Source: Paraspadella gotoi (taxonomy: Eukaryota > Chaetognatha). From it: a stretch of DNA of 64,000 nucleotides. Where the stretch lies: the NCBI GenBank assembly GCA_051294375.1, contig CM119266.1, positions 287,132-351,131 of the forward strand, in the 5' to 3' direction. The notes under the pieces are model-generated. The model was given only the letters and a program-made list of their open reading frames with translations. It was not told the origin of the DNA and did no database searches. The position numbers and the translations under genes are program-made. Positions 1-41,700 of this stretch are shown here, one piece after another. The stretch's first letter is position 1; each line of letters opens with the position of its first letter.

Positions 1-42
1 CCCAACACCCGCCACACCCTCTCGACTCCCTCAACAACTCCT

Positions 43-29483
<29,441 letters not shown>

Positions 29484-29705
29484 ATGTCGTCGTCCAACTC
29501 TTCATCCTCTTCCTCCTTCTGCCCGGCCAACGTCTCCATCTTCGACGCCGACGACGCCGTCTCTGTCTGCTTCCACCAAACGCTCGGCTCCGTCCTCCTC
29601 TTCCTCGTCGCCGTCGCCGCCCTTCCCAGGATAACTAGTTACATCCGGGAGTCGAAGCCGCTTGATCCGAATGAGAGGGTCAATCGAACGGCTTATTGGG
29701 GACAG
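29484..29705 (+). CDS. ABCB6: ABCB6-like exon 1
   Basis: ATG at 29484 in accATGt context after a C-run; 74 codons with a Ser-rich lead and the first hydrophobic helix (LGSVLLFLVAVAALPRI). Donor GGACAG|GTTGGT, phase 0. Confidence 0.8.
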
Positions 29706-32700
29706 GTTGGTTAAGCCAAAACTATCTTTTCGAATTACCGGCTTAACTTCAGCAGCCGGTTAATTCGAAAAGATAGTATTGTAAAAATAATTAAGAACTA
29801 TACTCCTTAGTATGATCCTTGATCAAGTTTAAAAGCTTTAAGCTATTAGCTATCGGCTTGACGTCATCGAATCGCTTTTATGTGCCTGAGAAGACGGGTA
29901 CGAAAATCTTAAATCTGTCATACAAACTAATGTTCAATATTCACGAGCTAATCTAATTTTAATATACATACTGTGGCGGTATATTCGCTATATTCGGTAT
30001 ATACGATGGTGGACGTGAGGCGGTGTGAATATACCGCCACAATACATTTATTTTTTGAAATGTTTGAGAAAACATTACATTCCATAGCAATTCAGTTAGC
30101 ATTTGACTGAATTTTTAATGATCATTAAATTTTAATTTAAAAATAAATAATTTAATAATAAATAAATAACCACAATATCAGAAATTAGCATTAAATTTAC
30201 AGATATTTACTGATATCGAATATCTCAATCAATATCATGAAAAGTTTTGCATGAAAACAAAAAAATAATTGCTTATAAAATGACACAAGACCGTTCATCA
30301 ACATCTAATCGGCTTTTTCGTGGGACCATCACGGCTTTTATCAGTTTATCCCTATCGGCTTTGATATCATCGTAGCGAGCCCGGGGTGGAAAACTTGTGG
30401 CAAAACTTAGATCGATGCTCTGCATGCTTTCTTCGATATAATAATGCCGAGTTATGTCCACTCCCAGTAGTTGCCCCAACTGCAATAAATTTCTTGTAAT
30501 TAACGCGGGAGTCAAGTCGTCGGCTTTATTGTACACGAATACGAAATTGTGCATAAAATCGTTGTATTTGAGCCAACTCATGTATTGCTTGAGAGCTTCC
30601 GCGTGAACACTCTCGATTCGTCCAGAGAGAACAACGACGACGACGTCAATGTGGACCATGTTGACCTTGACTTTATCCTTGATGCAGTTGTAGACCTCGT
30701 TTTTGGTCATAAGGGAATCGCAAAGGCCAATTGTGTCGATGACATTCACCCTGGTTTGATTCACTCTCGCTCCCTCCATTTCCCATGTAGGAATGTATGT
30801 TCCCTTAAAAAACGAGACGTCTCTAGTGACAGACAAAGCGCCGGGGGCTGATTTACTGACTTCCTTGTTGAACAACAAATTGATCAATCGCGACTTGCCC
30901 GATCCAGTTGGCCCGAGAAAAAGGATGCTGTAATTACTGTTGTCGTATCCTTCAAGATGCCTGCACTGCTGACGAAACTCTAACATGATGGAGCACTCGT
31001 AGTAAATCAGTGAGCCACAGCCGAAAACGTCGTCCTCGACGATATTTTCAGGTGTTGTGTTGATTAGTTTGCAATGTTCTTTCGTCAGATACGAATTGAA
31101 TTGACTCCGAATCTTTCCATTTTCGTTGACCATTTGAAACGAAACCCAAGTGCCGCAATAGATGTACCGAGCGAGGTGTTCGCCGTTTCTAAGGCAGATG
31201 GAATAGTTGATTGCGCCGCAAACTTGAGACATCCGTTGCTTAACTTCGTCGGTCAGACTGAAAATGAAAAACCCAACTAGTTTCTTATCATATAAACATT
31301 GGGAATGGGAATTTGCTATATGACGAACCTGAAGTTTTGATGAACAATGTAAAAAAGTTGGTTTGTGATCAGATTAACAAAACCATTCTTGTCATCGTGA
31401 ACCTTGACTGTAGTACAGCCGGGTTCCCCACTTCCAAATTCAATAAACCATTTTCCGTCCGTTACGAACCAGTGTTCAAAGTCAAAACTTCCATTAAATG
31501 AAGCGTTAATATGACAAAGCAGTAAATTTTCCTCAAAATTTTCAATGTCCCTTAATTGTCTCTCTCGGATTGAATCGTTGTACTCCAATTTATGAGGCTT
31601 ATCCCACGTGATCTTCTCAGACTCAAAGGCAGGTGATGAAGTAGAACTTCCCATTTTGAAGTAGGAGTTGCTGAGGCCAAAATACGACAAACTTACTTTA
31701 ATTAGAAAAATACTGAAAATGGTCTAAGAAAAACAGGAACTTGAATTTAAAAAAGTGGTTTCTTTTTTATTTTGGCGAGTCAGAGGTTATTTAAGACTTT
31801 TACTTGATCGAACTTTTTCAGCAAAACGTCTGCGAAGCAGACGATTTGCCGATAAAGTTGTATACACTGCGGCGCAAAAAAAAGTAGCCACAAGATAGCT
31901 TTAAGTATACCATTATTTCTTTTTTAATTTAAAAAATATATATAAAAAGTATAGCTTATTTAAAAAGCTATCGATTGGTGCAAGATTTTTTTTAAAGGTC
32001 AGAACTGATGGCACTTTTTAAATGATGTTTACAATATAAAATTAACAAAATCATAATGGAATTAAATATATAAAAAGGATGGCAATAAATTTGCATTACT
32101 TTTTTATAAAAATATTTTTTAATTATTACCAAATATAGTATTTTAATAAAAAATATTAAAAACAATTAATTTTTTTATTTATTTCAAAATCAAAAAGTAA
32201 TTTTATGATAAAAATAAAAATATTAATATAATTGTAAGAATTTTTATTAGTCTAATTTAATATAAATGCTATAAAAAACTTTGATATGAAAAAGCTTTAA
32301 AAGTAACCTTGAGTAAGTTATCATTTTTTTTTATTTTTAAAAGATTGTTTTTTATATAGATTTTTTATTTATTTTAATTTGATTTAGATTAAAAATTGTT
32401 AATACATATCCTTACAGATATTTTATACTAAATTTGTTCAGCTAATTTTATATTATAAATCTATTGTATTAAGAAAGGTTTCTTAATATGCAATACAACA
32501 TTTTTTTATTATTAAGACTATATGTTTCGACTCTGTTGGTTCAAGTTTTTATCAGCTTTTTGAAAAAAAAGTGTGTAAAAGAAGTGGCTACTTTTTTTTC
32601 GCCGCAGTGTATACAACTTTATCGGCAAATCGTCTGCTTCGCAGACGTTTTGCTGAAAAAGTTGTATAATTTTTTTGTTAGAAAAGAATAGATATAGACC

Positions 32701-35700
32701 GGGATGATGTTTTACAAAATTGATTTTGTTAGTTAGTAAGTTTATCCTGAAGAGACAGTAATTATTGTGTTTAATTTTTAATTATTTTTAATTATTAATG
32801 ATAGAACCGTTCAATATAAGCAGTCCCTGAGCTTTGGATCAGGCTGTAACACCGCGTTATAGGCGGGTTATTACTTTTTTACAAGGCCGAGATCCGGGAC
32901 CATTGGTTTCGGAGATGAAGCGTTAGCCCAGTGAACTGTTACGAAGCTGATGGAAGCAACAGTCGTATCCAACGGGTAGTGATATTACGTCGCAACAATG
33001 TCGTCAGTTTAATTTCGTATTCCCTGTTTTTTCGGCAGATAGAAAAATAAAAATTTCGCCAAACACTGTCGGACCGACAGTGTCGGTCCCTTTCTTTGGA
33101 TTTTTATTTTTTTCTATGACAAAAAGTTTGAATAAGAACAAACAACAAAATAAATCGTTGTTTGCTCTAATTCAAACTCTTCACATAATATTTTTTTCTA
33201 AAACTTAAAAACCATTCAAAAGCATAACTGCTCATATCGCAGAAAATAAACTATAACTCTGGCACTTCAAATCATGTTTAAAGTTAACTAAATTAAATTA
33301 AATTAAAATTAACTATAACTCTGGCTCTTCAAATCATATGTTTAAAGTTAATTTTACTATTTTTAATAAACTCAAAGCGGAAAGTCTTGACAAACTATGT
33401 ATTTATTAACAACGCATAATGTTGGAGTAAAATATTCTGTTTATTATCAATTATCTCTTGAAAAAAAAATATCTTCGCGAAAGATAGTTAATTTTATAAT
33501 CCCTAAAAATACTGCGATAAAGAAGTCAATTAGTCAGTGTGTAAAAGTTTAAATATTTCTCTTTCAAAAATGACTAATTTTTCATAAAAAAAGTAAATGA
33601 TTTTCTCACAGAATAATACAAGAACTTTCATTTACTTCTATACGGGTTTTGCGAGGAACCATAATCGCATTGATCAACTTTTCCCTGTCTGTTTTAATAT
33701 CCTTGTATTCGGCTCGCGGTGAAAAGCTGGTGGCCATTGTAAGATCTATGCTCTCCATGTTATCACACAAAAAGTAATGCTTAGTTATATCTATGTCCAA
33801 AAGTTCTCCCATATTCAGCAAATTGCGGGTGATCAAGGAAGGCGTTAAATCGTCGGCTTTGTTGTAAACAAAAACAAAATTAAACTGAAAGTCTACGTAT
33901 TGTAGCCAACCCAAGTATTCTTTTAGAGCGTCGGCGTGGACTTTTTCAATTCTTCCTGACACGACGACGACTACCACGTCCATGTGGACCAGGTTAACTT
34001 TGACCTTATCCTTGATGCAATGGTAGACTTCATTTTTGGTCATGAGAGAATCACAAAGGCCAATTGTGTCGATGACATTCACTTGGCGTTGATTCACACT
34101 CGCTGCTCCAGCGACATCGATAATGGGTTTGAATCTTCCTTTAAGAAAGACTACGTCTCTTGTAACTGACAAGGCACCGGCAGAGGACTTGCTCACTTCC
34201 TTATTAAAGAGCAGATTAATCAATCGTGACTTTCCTGATCCCGTGGGTCCGAGGAATAGAATGCTGTAATTACTGTCGTCGTATTCTTTAAGCCACTTGG
34301 ATTTTTCAGTGAACTGAACCATAAGTTTGCATTCTGAATAAAGAATGTTTTCCCCGTCGATTTCGTCCCGCTCGTCGATATTTTCCGGAGGTGTGTTGAT
34401 CAGTTTGCGATGGTCTGCGGTAAAATATTTCTCGTAATTTTTGCGAATCTTCCCGGTTCCGGCGGCCATTTGGAAGGAAACCCATGTGCCGGAATGGATG
34501 TAGCGAGCGAGATGTTCTCCGTTTCGAAGGCACAAGGAGTAATTGATTGCGCCGCAAACTTTGGACATCCGACGTTTGACTTCTTCAGTCATGCTAGAAA
34601 TTCAATCGTCGTTTCATGAAAGAGTTTTAGACTTTTAAGGTAAGTTTAAACGTACCTAAAATATTTGTGAACAATGTACGAGAGTCTTCCCGTTTTAGAA
34701 TCAGTAAAATGCTTCATGTTATTGTGAACCCGGACAGCAACGATGTGGCTCGCGTCTGTTCTGAATTCAAAGAACCAAATTCCATCGGTGATGAACCAAT
34801 GTTGGAAGAGAACTTTTCCGAAACGTTTCACATCTCTGTCACAGATTTGAAGCGTTTCGCCAAAGTTTTCCAGATCCTTCAATTGTTGAGCGCGAATTAT
34901 TTCGTCGTAAACTAGTCGGTGAGGCCGATTCCAAGATCTCTTCTCAGATTCGACGGACGGCCATGTTGACGAATTTCCCATGTTTTAAAGTGACAGGCAA
35001 TTCCTGGCAATGAGGTATGGGGGGTCAATGTTTATAAAAGGCGTCCTGGCGTCCTCTATGTAAATTCAACTCTTTTAATTTTTAAAATGTATAGGAGATT
35101 AGAAAGTAGCATATATTTGGTCACATTCGAAACACATTCGACAAACTGAGAAGTCAAAATAAAAAGAACTTCTTACCCCAAATTGCGCTTGTTTTTACTG
35201 GTATCACTGAGTACAAAATTGTTAATGACAACTATAGTCAATAGTCGGTTTAGTTTTTGCGTTTACAAGATTAAACTGCGTCTCTTGCCAATTGGCCGTT
35301 TTCTGACGCGGCCACATTTGGCTAACGTCATATTATTCGTCGTATTATTAAAAAAGTCGAAAATTAAACAAAAAGTTTAGAAAACTTTCTCTTCTTCTTC
35401 CTCCTCCTCATCACCCAACGAGTCATCTTCCTCTCTTTTTAACCCCCCCCTCTCCAACTCCCTCTCCCCATTCCCATTCTCTTCTCTCCTTCCCTCTCCC
35501 CCTCTCTCTCTAGCTCCTCCTCGTCCTCCTCCTCCTCCTCGAGCCCCTCTTCCGCCTCTCCCTCTCCTCCTTCTCCCATCCTCCCTTCCTCGTCTTCGAC
35601 TTCGAGGTCCTCCTCTTCTTCCTCGACTCCGCCTCCTACTCCGTCTCCCTCTTCCTCGTCCACTCCGAATGTACGCGGCACCTGGGAGGCGGGCGCCGCT

Positions 35701-38700
35701 GCCTCGGCGTCGGCGTCGGCGGCCGCTGCGGACGAGGACACTCGGCGCTGCTGCGAGGATTTTGGGTCGTCGCCTTCGCCAGGCAGAACGCGTTCTTTGC
35801 CGATTGGCCGGACGGAGGCTTTTGGAGGAGGGAGGATTGGACGGAGGTGATTCGATCGATTCGATTGATTCATTGAAATAGAATAGTTTGTTGGTTAGCT
35901 AATTGTTTTATTTATAAATGCGTTTAATTATCGCTTTGATTATTTTTTAAACAATTTTTTTTTGTATGTAATGATTAATTTTTTGGGTGGGGATTGATAT
36001 TGATGAATTGAATGATTTTTTTTATTTATCAATTTATTTTGTTAAATAATAAGATTATTAACCGACTATTGATTGATTGATGGATTGAGTGAATGCTTTA
36101 CTCATTTGAAATTGATTGATTGATTATAAATCTCTACACTTGAATTGTTCAGCGTGACGACTTCAATCTCTGGCTCGTTCGATATTTGGCGACTGGACTG
36201 TCATTAGTCGCTTCCATCGTCTCTCTCGCCGTCGTCGGTAACGTCATCGCCCGATCCGGTTATGAGGTAAACACTGAACGCCGATATTATCGTATTTACA
36301 TTTTTAGTCAGACAATTATTAAACGGTAAGATTAAACAACCAGTAGCCCTTTTTTTTTCTCCAGATATTATTTAAAATAATTTATCACTACCATTTCAAT
36401 TATTGAGTATTTCTGAGTATTTTTGAGTAAAAGAGGATAATATTCTATTTTTAGAACTAAAATTTCGGTTACGAGATTTCGTTTTATTTCTAATTCAACT
36501 TGGTTGATTCAGTACAGACAATAATTTCAAACTAGTTTAGGTTTAATGTCAGCTTGCTAAAAAAAAATCAAGTTACTATATATGAATAAAAGTCAATGAA
36601 CGGTGCAGCATATAGGTCAATCCATGTTCACTCCTCTTTTTTCATCCTCTTCATTTTTTTCCTCATCATTTTCATCCAATGAATAATTAATTCACTCTGC
36701 TCTTTATTACCCGGTCAAAAGATCTTCTTTTTTTCCTCTTCTAATATCATTCGTCTCCTTTTTCTCCTCCTTCTCTTCCTCCTCCTCCTCCTCCTCCTCC
36801 AGCCCTGACGACTTCGACGCAAAACGGATATTTCGAAAATCCCAACTGAAGGATGTTGTCTTTGTCCCTGATTGGTCGCCCGTCGAGAGAGATCCTCAAG
36901 TCCTCGGATCGAACCCGCTCCCCAGTTACATCCTCTAAGTTCCGGATGTAACTGGCTTTTAGAGCTTTTGCATTGAACTTCCTCTTGAAGTCGAAGAGAT
37001 ATTCGATCGCTTCGTCGGTTGGAAATCGAGCCGATCGGACGAGGCACTGCAGCTTGGAGACGCGCACCTCGGATCCTTCCAAAACCGGAATCGAGGGAGG
37101 TTGTTTCGGCGTCGTTTCCTTGTTTAGGTTGTTTTTCGAGACTTTGGGATTGTTTTGGACGCCTTTTGTTTTGTTTCCATATACTTTTTGAATCGTTTCT
37201 TGATCTTTGGTCTCCGAATGATCATCGTGGTTTTCCCTATTGTTTTTCCGAACGACGAGACATTCTAAGATGTCGCTGCCTTGTTCGGTGATTGCCAGCA
37301 GATCCTCCAGCCGTGTCTGCGGCCAGAGACGCCCCACATCTTCCAAGATCCTCTCCGCGACGAGTCGTCCGTCGATTTTCACGTTTGGCTCGTCCGTAGG
37401 AAATCTTAGGATTTTCTGGTCGGTCACCAGGTACCGAGTTCGAGGTTCGTAGTAGAGAAACGTCACCCTCACGGAGTTTTCCCGTAACAAGGGATGCAGG
37501 GCCCCGTCTATTAACCCTTTCTCGTTGAGGCACTTTTCAAGTTTCCAAAATTCACGAAAGTACACGTTCTTCTCGATTTGCGATGGAAATTTTAATTTTC
37601 GATAGACGTAAGTCGCGTACAAGTACACGTAGGGAAATCTTTCCAGAAAATATTCGTACAACTGCTCGGGCGTCGGATCTTCGACCTTCAAGGCACTCAA
37701 CATCGTCGGCTTCTCTTCGCTGGCGTGATTTAAGACGTTCCTCACGAATCGAATCAAGTCGCCGCTTTTGGTAATTTTGTATCCGTTGTGAGTGAAGCCG
37801 AAGGTGACCAACATTTCCGAGGGGAGCAGTTTGTCCCAAGATCCTCGTCCGCCGACAATCAAACTCGAGTTTTCAATCTCTTCGAGTTTGAGACGAGATT
37901 CGCTCTTAGCGAATTTCAAGTTTCCCAACAAGACTTTTATTTTGTTGAGCAAAACGAACACTTCGCTGACTGATTGAAAAGCGGGGCATGCAAGAGCTTC
38001 CCGAGCCTCAAATCCCTCGCAAAGAGCAAGACACAGCACCTGGAATTCCACGCTTGGTTTGGTTTGGATCGACTCGATGATCTCAGCGGCGCATTGCAGG
38101 TCGAAGCGACGGTACTGCTTTGCCAGCTTGGAGTCGGTACCGGCGGTGGTGAAATCCCAAAAGTCGCCTATCTTTAGAGTCGGGTTGTCTGGAAATCCGC
38201 AGAGGAATGTGGAGTTGAGCGACAAGCCCAGATGAAAAATCGGCGGGGACAGAGAATGCAAATGAGCCAATCCGCTTAAGAGCTGTCCGCATAACTGATC
38301 TCTATCCAATCTCATTTGTCCTGAGTCGCTGAGCTCCAGCCCTTGTTGCAGATCGCTCAACCAACGCTCGAGATATGAAATGCCTTTGACCAAATGTTTG
38401 AGGCTAAGTTCAGTGGAAAATCCGTGCAGAAGAAGAATGTTGCTGTGGATGATAGTTTGATGAGTCTTTGACTTTCTCACAAAGTCGCTTCTATTTCCAA
38501 AACTTCCGAGCGCAATCGTTTTGTAAATGGGAAATTTTTTTTTTAAACGCATTATTATATTAAGGGAATGAATTATTTTACAAAGAATTAGAACGCAGAT
38601 AATAAATAGTATAGAGCCTGGGATGTAGTATATTTCGATGTCGCAAACTCGAACCGATCGTTTGAGAGAATCGTTCGAAGAGCATTCAAACCCTTCCATT

Positions 38701-41700
38701 GCTTGGTACCGAATGGCGTGAGAGAAAAGATAGATCGAAGAACAAGGATTGCAATTCCAAGAATTTCCTCTCGCTATTATTTTCGTATTCTTCAACTGTT
38801 TTATCTCCGATGGCAAATCGCTCAGTTGGTTGTGAGACAAGTCTATCGTTTCCACGGTTGGAATTTTTAAAATAGACGCGTGAGCAGAGAATTCCGTGAT
38901 ATTATTATGACTAAGATTTAACAGCTTCACGTAAGCAAATCCGTAAATCCCGACTCGTGTGATCCTATTGATCAGATTTTTGCTCAAGTCCACAGAGACG
39001 AAAGGTTTGACGTTATTTCTGCGAGACGTCACAAAGACGTTTGTGATCTGATTATCAGAGGCTTCGATGTGCTGAAAAGTGTCCGGGGCGTTTTGATTGA
39101 GGTCCAGGGACAGTTCGAACAAGTTGTTTGAATTTAGTTTGATGTGAGCGATTCTGCTGTCGGTAAAAGCGTTTGGAGTGATGTATTGTATTTGATTGTT
39201 CGAGAGATCCAACAGATTAGCCGAAATTCCCGAAAATTGTCGAAATTTGACGGTGGTGATGCGGTTTTCCGAGAGATCGAATACGGACTCGTTCCCGAAA
39301 TTCGTCAGAACCAACGCGCCGAAAGAATTCTTCCAATCGTTCCAACGTGCTTGGAGCTTGGTCACGGTGATTTCGACTTTCTTATCCTTCAAAGGCGCCG
39401 CGCAGCCGAGAATATACAACTGGTTCAGTTTTCTAGAAGTTTGGAAGAAATCGTCGAGCGTTAAAGCGCTTTCGTCGATCTCCATAGAAACGTTGTGACA
39501 ATATTTGCTCCTTTCCGTTTCGCTTTTACCCGCATAGTTCAATGAGCAGCAGCCGAACCTGATGTCGACGAGGTAACTGTTCTTGAATGACTCTTGCGGA
39601 ATTCTCTTTAACGGATTACGAATAATTGAAAAGTATAGCAGATTCGTAAGATTTCTCATTAGATTCACATCGATTTCTGAGAAATTGTTGTCGTCCAAGC
39701 TTAAAAAGTTTATCGAGTTAACCGCGGGTAGGGATAATGTTGTCAGCCTGTTGCTCTCCAGTATTATTCGTTGCAGCTGTGGCAAATTCATAAAAACTCG
39801 TTCGTCTAAAAATGTTAAAAGATTGGAGCCTAAATGTACAACTTTTGCCTTTTTGAACTTGGAGAAAGAATATGGATGAATGTCCTGTATCTGATTTTCA
39901 CTCAAATCTATGTATATCAGGTTATAAAGAAAATCAAAAGACGTTGAATTTATCACACGGATGTTATTTTTTCTTAATTTTAACCAACCTAAAGATTTCG
40001 TAGACACGAAGGCGTCTCTCTCTATGTGCTTTAAACCCAAGTCGTGCAACGTCAGAAATTTGAGTCTCGTCAAGTTGCGAAGCAGATTTTTTGTCAGTTT
40101 CCCTAAACATCCCTCGGTTATGTTAATTATGGTAGCCTTTGTCATGTTGGTAAAAAAGGTTTCCCACAGTTGTTCAATTCCCAAAATTTGGAGTGAGTTT
40201 ATCGTCTCGTGATTTCCATTAAAGAAGGTCAAATTAGTCTTTTCTCGGAAATGTATTTTAACATCGGTGAGTCCTGTAAAATACGGAAAGGACATCGACG
40301 ATGGTACGAAACCAACGTCAAACTCGATGGCCAATCTCTCCAATTGCGTCGCTGATTGCAGAAACTCGGTGGATGTCAATTCGTTGCCGATGAGGAACAA
40401 AAAAGACAAACGAGCTGCACCCTGAAAAGCATCGGGCGAAAATCGTCGCAGTTTGTTTCTCCTCGCGCTCAGATGGACCAGAGTCGAAAGGTTCGTGAAG
40501 TGAGTGGTGATTTCCGTGAGATTATTCCAGTCCAGATCGATGTAACTCAAATTTGAGTCTTTGAAAGAATCCACGTGGATAAAATCGATTGAATTGTTAA
40601 AAAAAGAAATTTGTTTCAAGAACGGGAAATCTTTGAGAAAGTCCTTTTCTAATCTTTTGATCCCGAGTGAGTAAAAGTTGATTTCGAGTTTGGATCCGTT
40701 GGCGGGTGGACTTTGAAAGAAATCCCTGAGGTGGGCGTGCCGTCCGCGATACAGCGCTCTGGCGTTGGACATGATGTCTCGCGTCAACGTCGTACATCCG
40801 CGTTTTGGAGATTGTACCTCCGCGCCTTTCCAATACGAGTGGAAAACGGTGAAGTTGGGTTCGTTGAACGCCTGGTGTTCGTACCAAGAATCGAGTCGGC
40901 ATGTAGCTTTGGCTGGTGGAGGAGCCAGCAATAAAAAAGATGAAATGAATATTGAGACCATCATTTTTATTACATTGCTATGACAACCGGAGATTTTGTT
41001 TAGTTTTTATTTCTCGCTGGAACTCGAGAAAAATTAGTAATGGAATGTTATCACTCATCGTTTATGCTGGTCTTTTTTTTTAACATTTTATCCGAACGGG
41101 CAAACATTTTTCTTTCTCTACGTCACTGCATTTTAAATATTAGATTAAGTTCGAACGAATTTTTAGATTTTACTTTACATAAAAAAAAAACCAAAATAGT
41201 AATGGTGAGAATAAAATTTAAATTAAATTAAATTTAGCAAAGATTTCAATTAAGAAAAATAGAAGAAAGTTCTCTAGACAACACAAAAGTAGATACATAA
41301 TCCGTATATACATTTATCGTGTATTCAGTCTTGTACTTTTTATTCTTTATGCTTTGAAATCAATTAGGCTTAGATCCTTCTTTTTCCTTTATGATTATTT
41401 GACTTGATCATACTTTTTACATTCACCGTTTACTTTCGTGAAACATAAAGATGTATCATGGTTCGCGCGATGCATTCTCCACAGATTATTCAAGAGTTAC
41501 AACATTCTTGACAGATGATTCCCAGATATTCTCTACAGATGATTCGCGGCGACAACGTTCCGTCATCGTCGTCGTCGTCGACGTCGTGGCGCGCGTTCGG
41601 CCGAAAGATGCGCCAACTGGTGGAGTTTCTTTGGCCGACGGGAAATACGTGGCTTCAGTTCCTCGCCGTCTTTTGTTTGCTAATCGTCGGCGCCGTCAGA

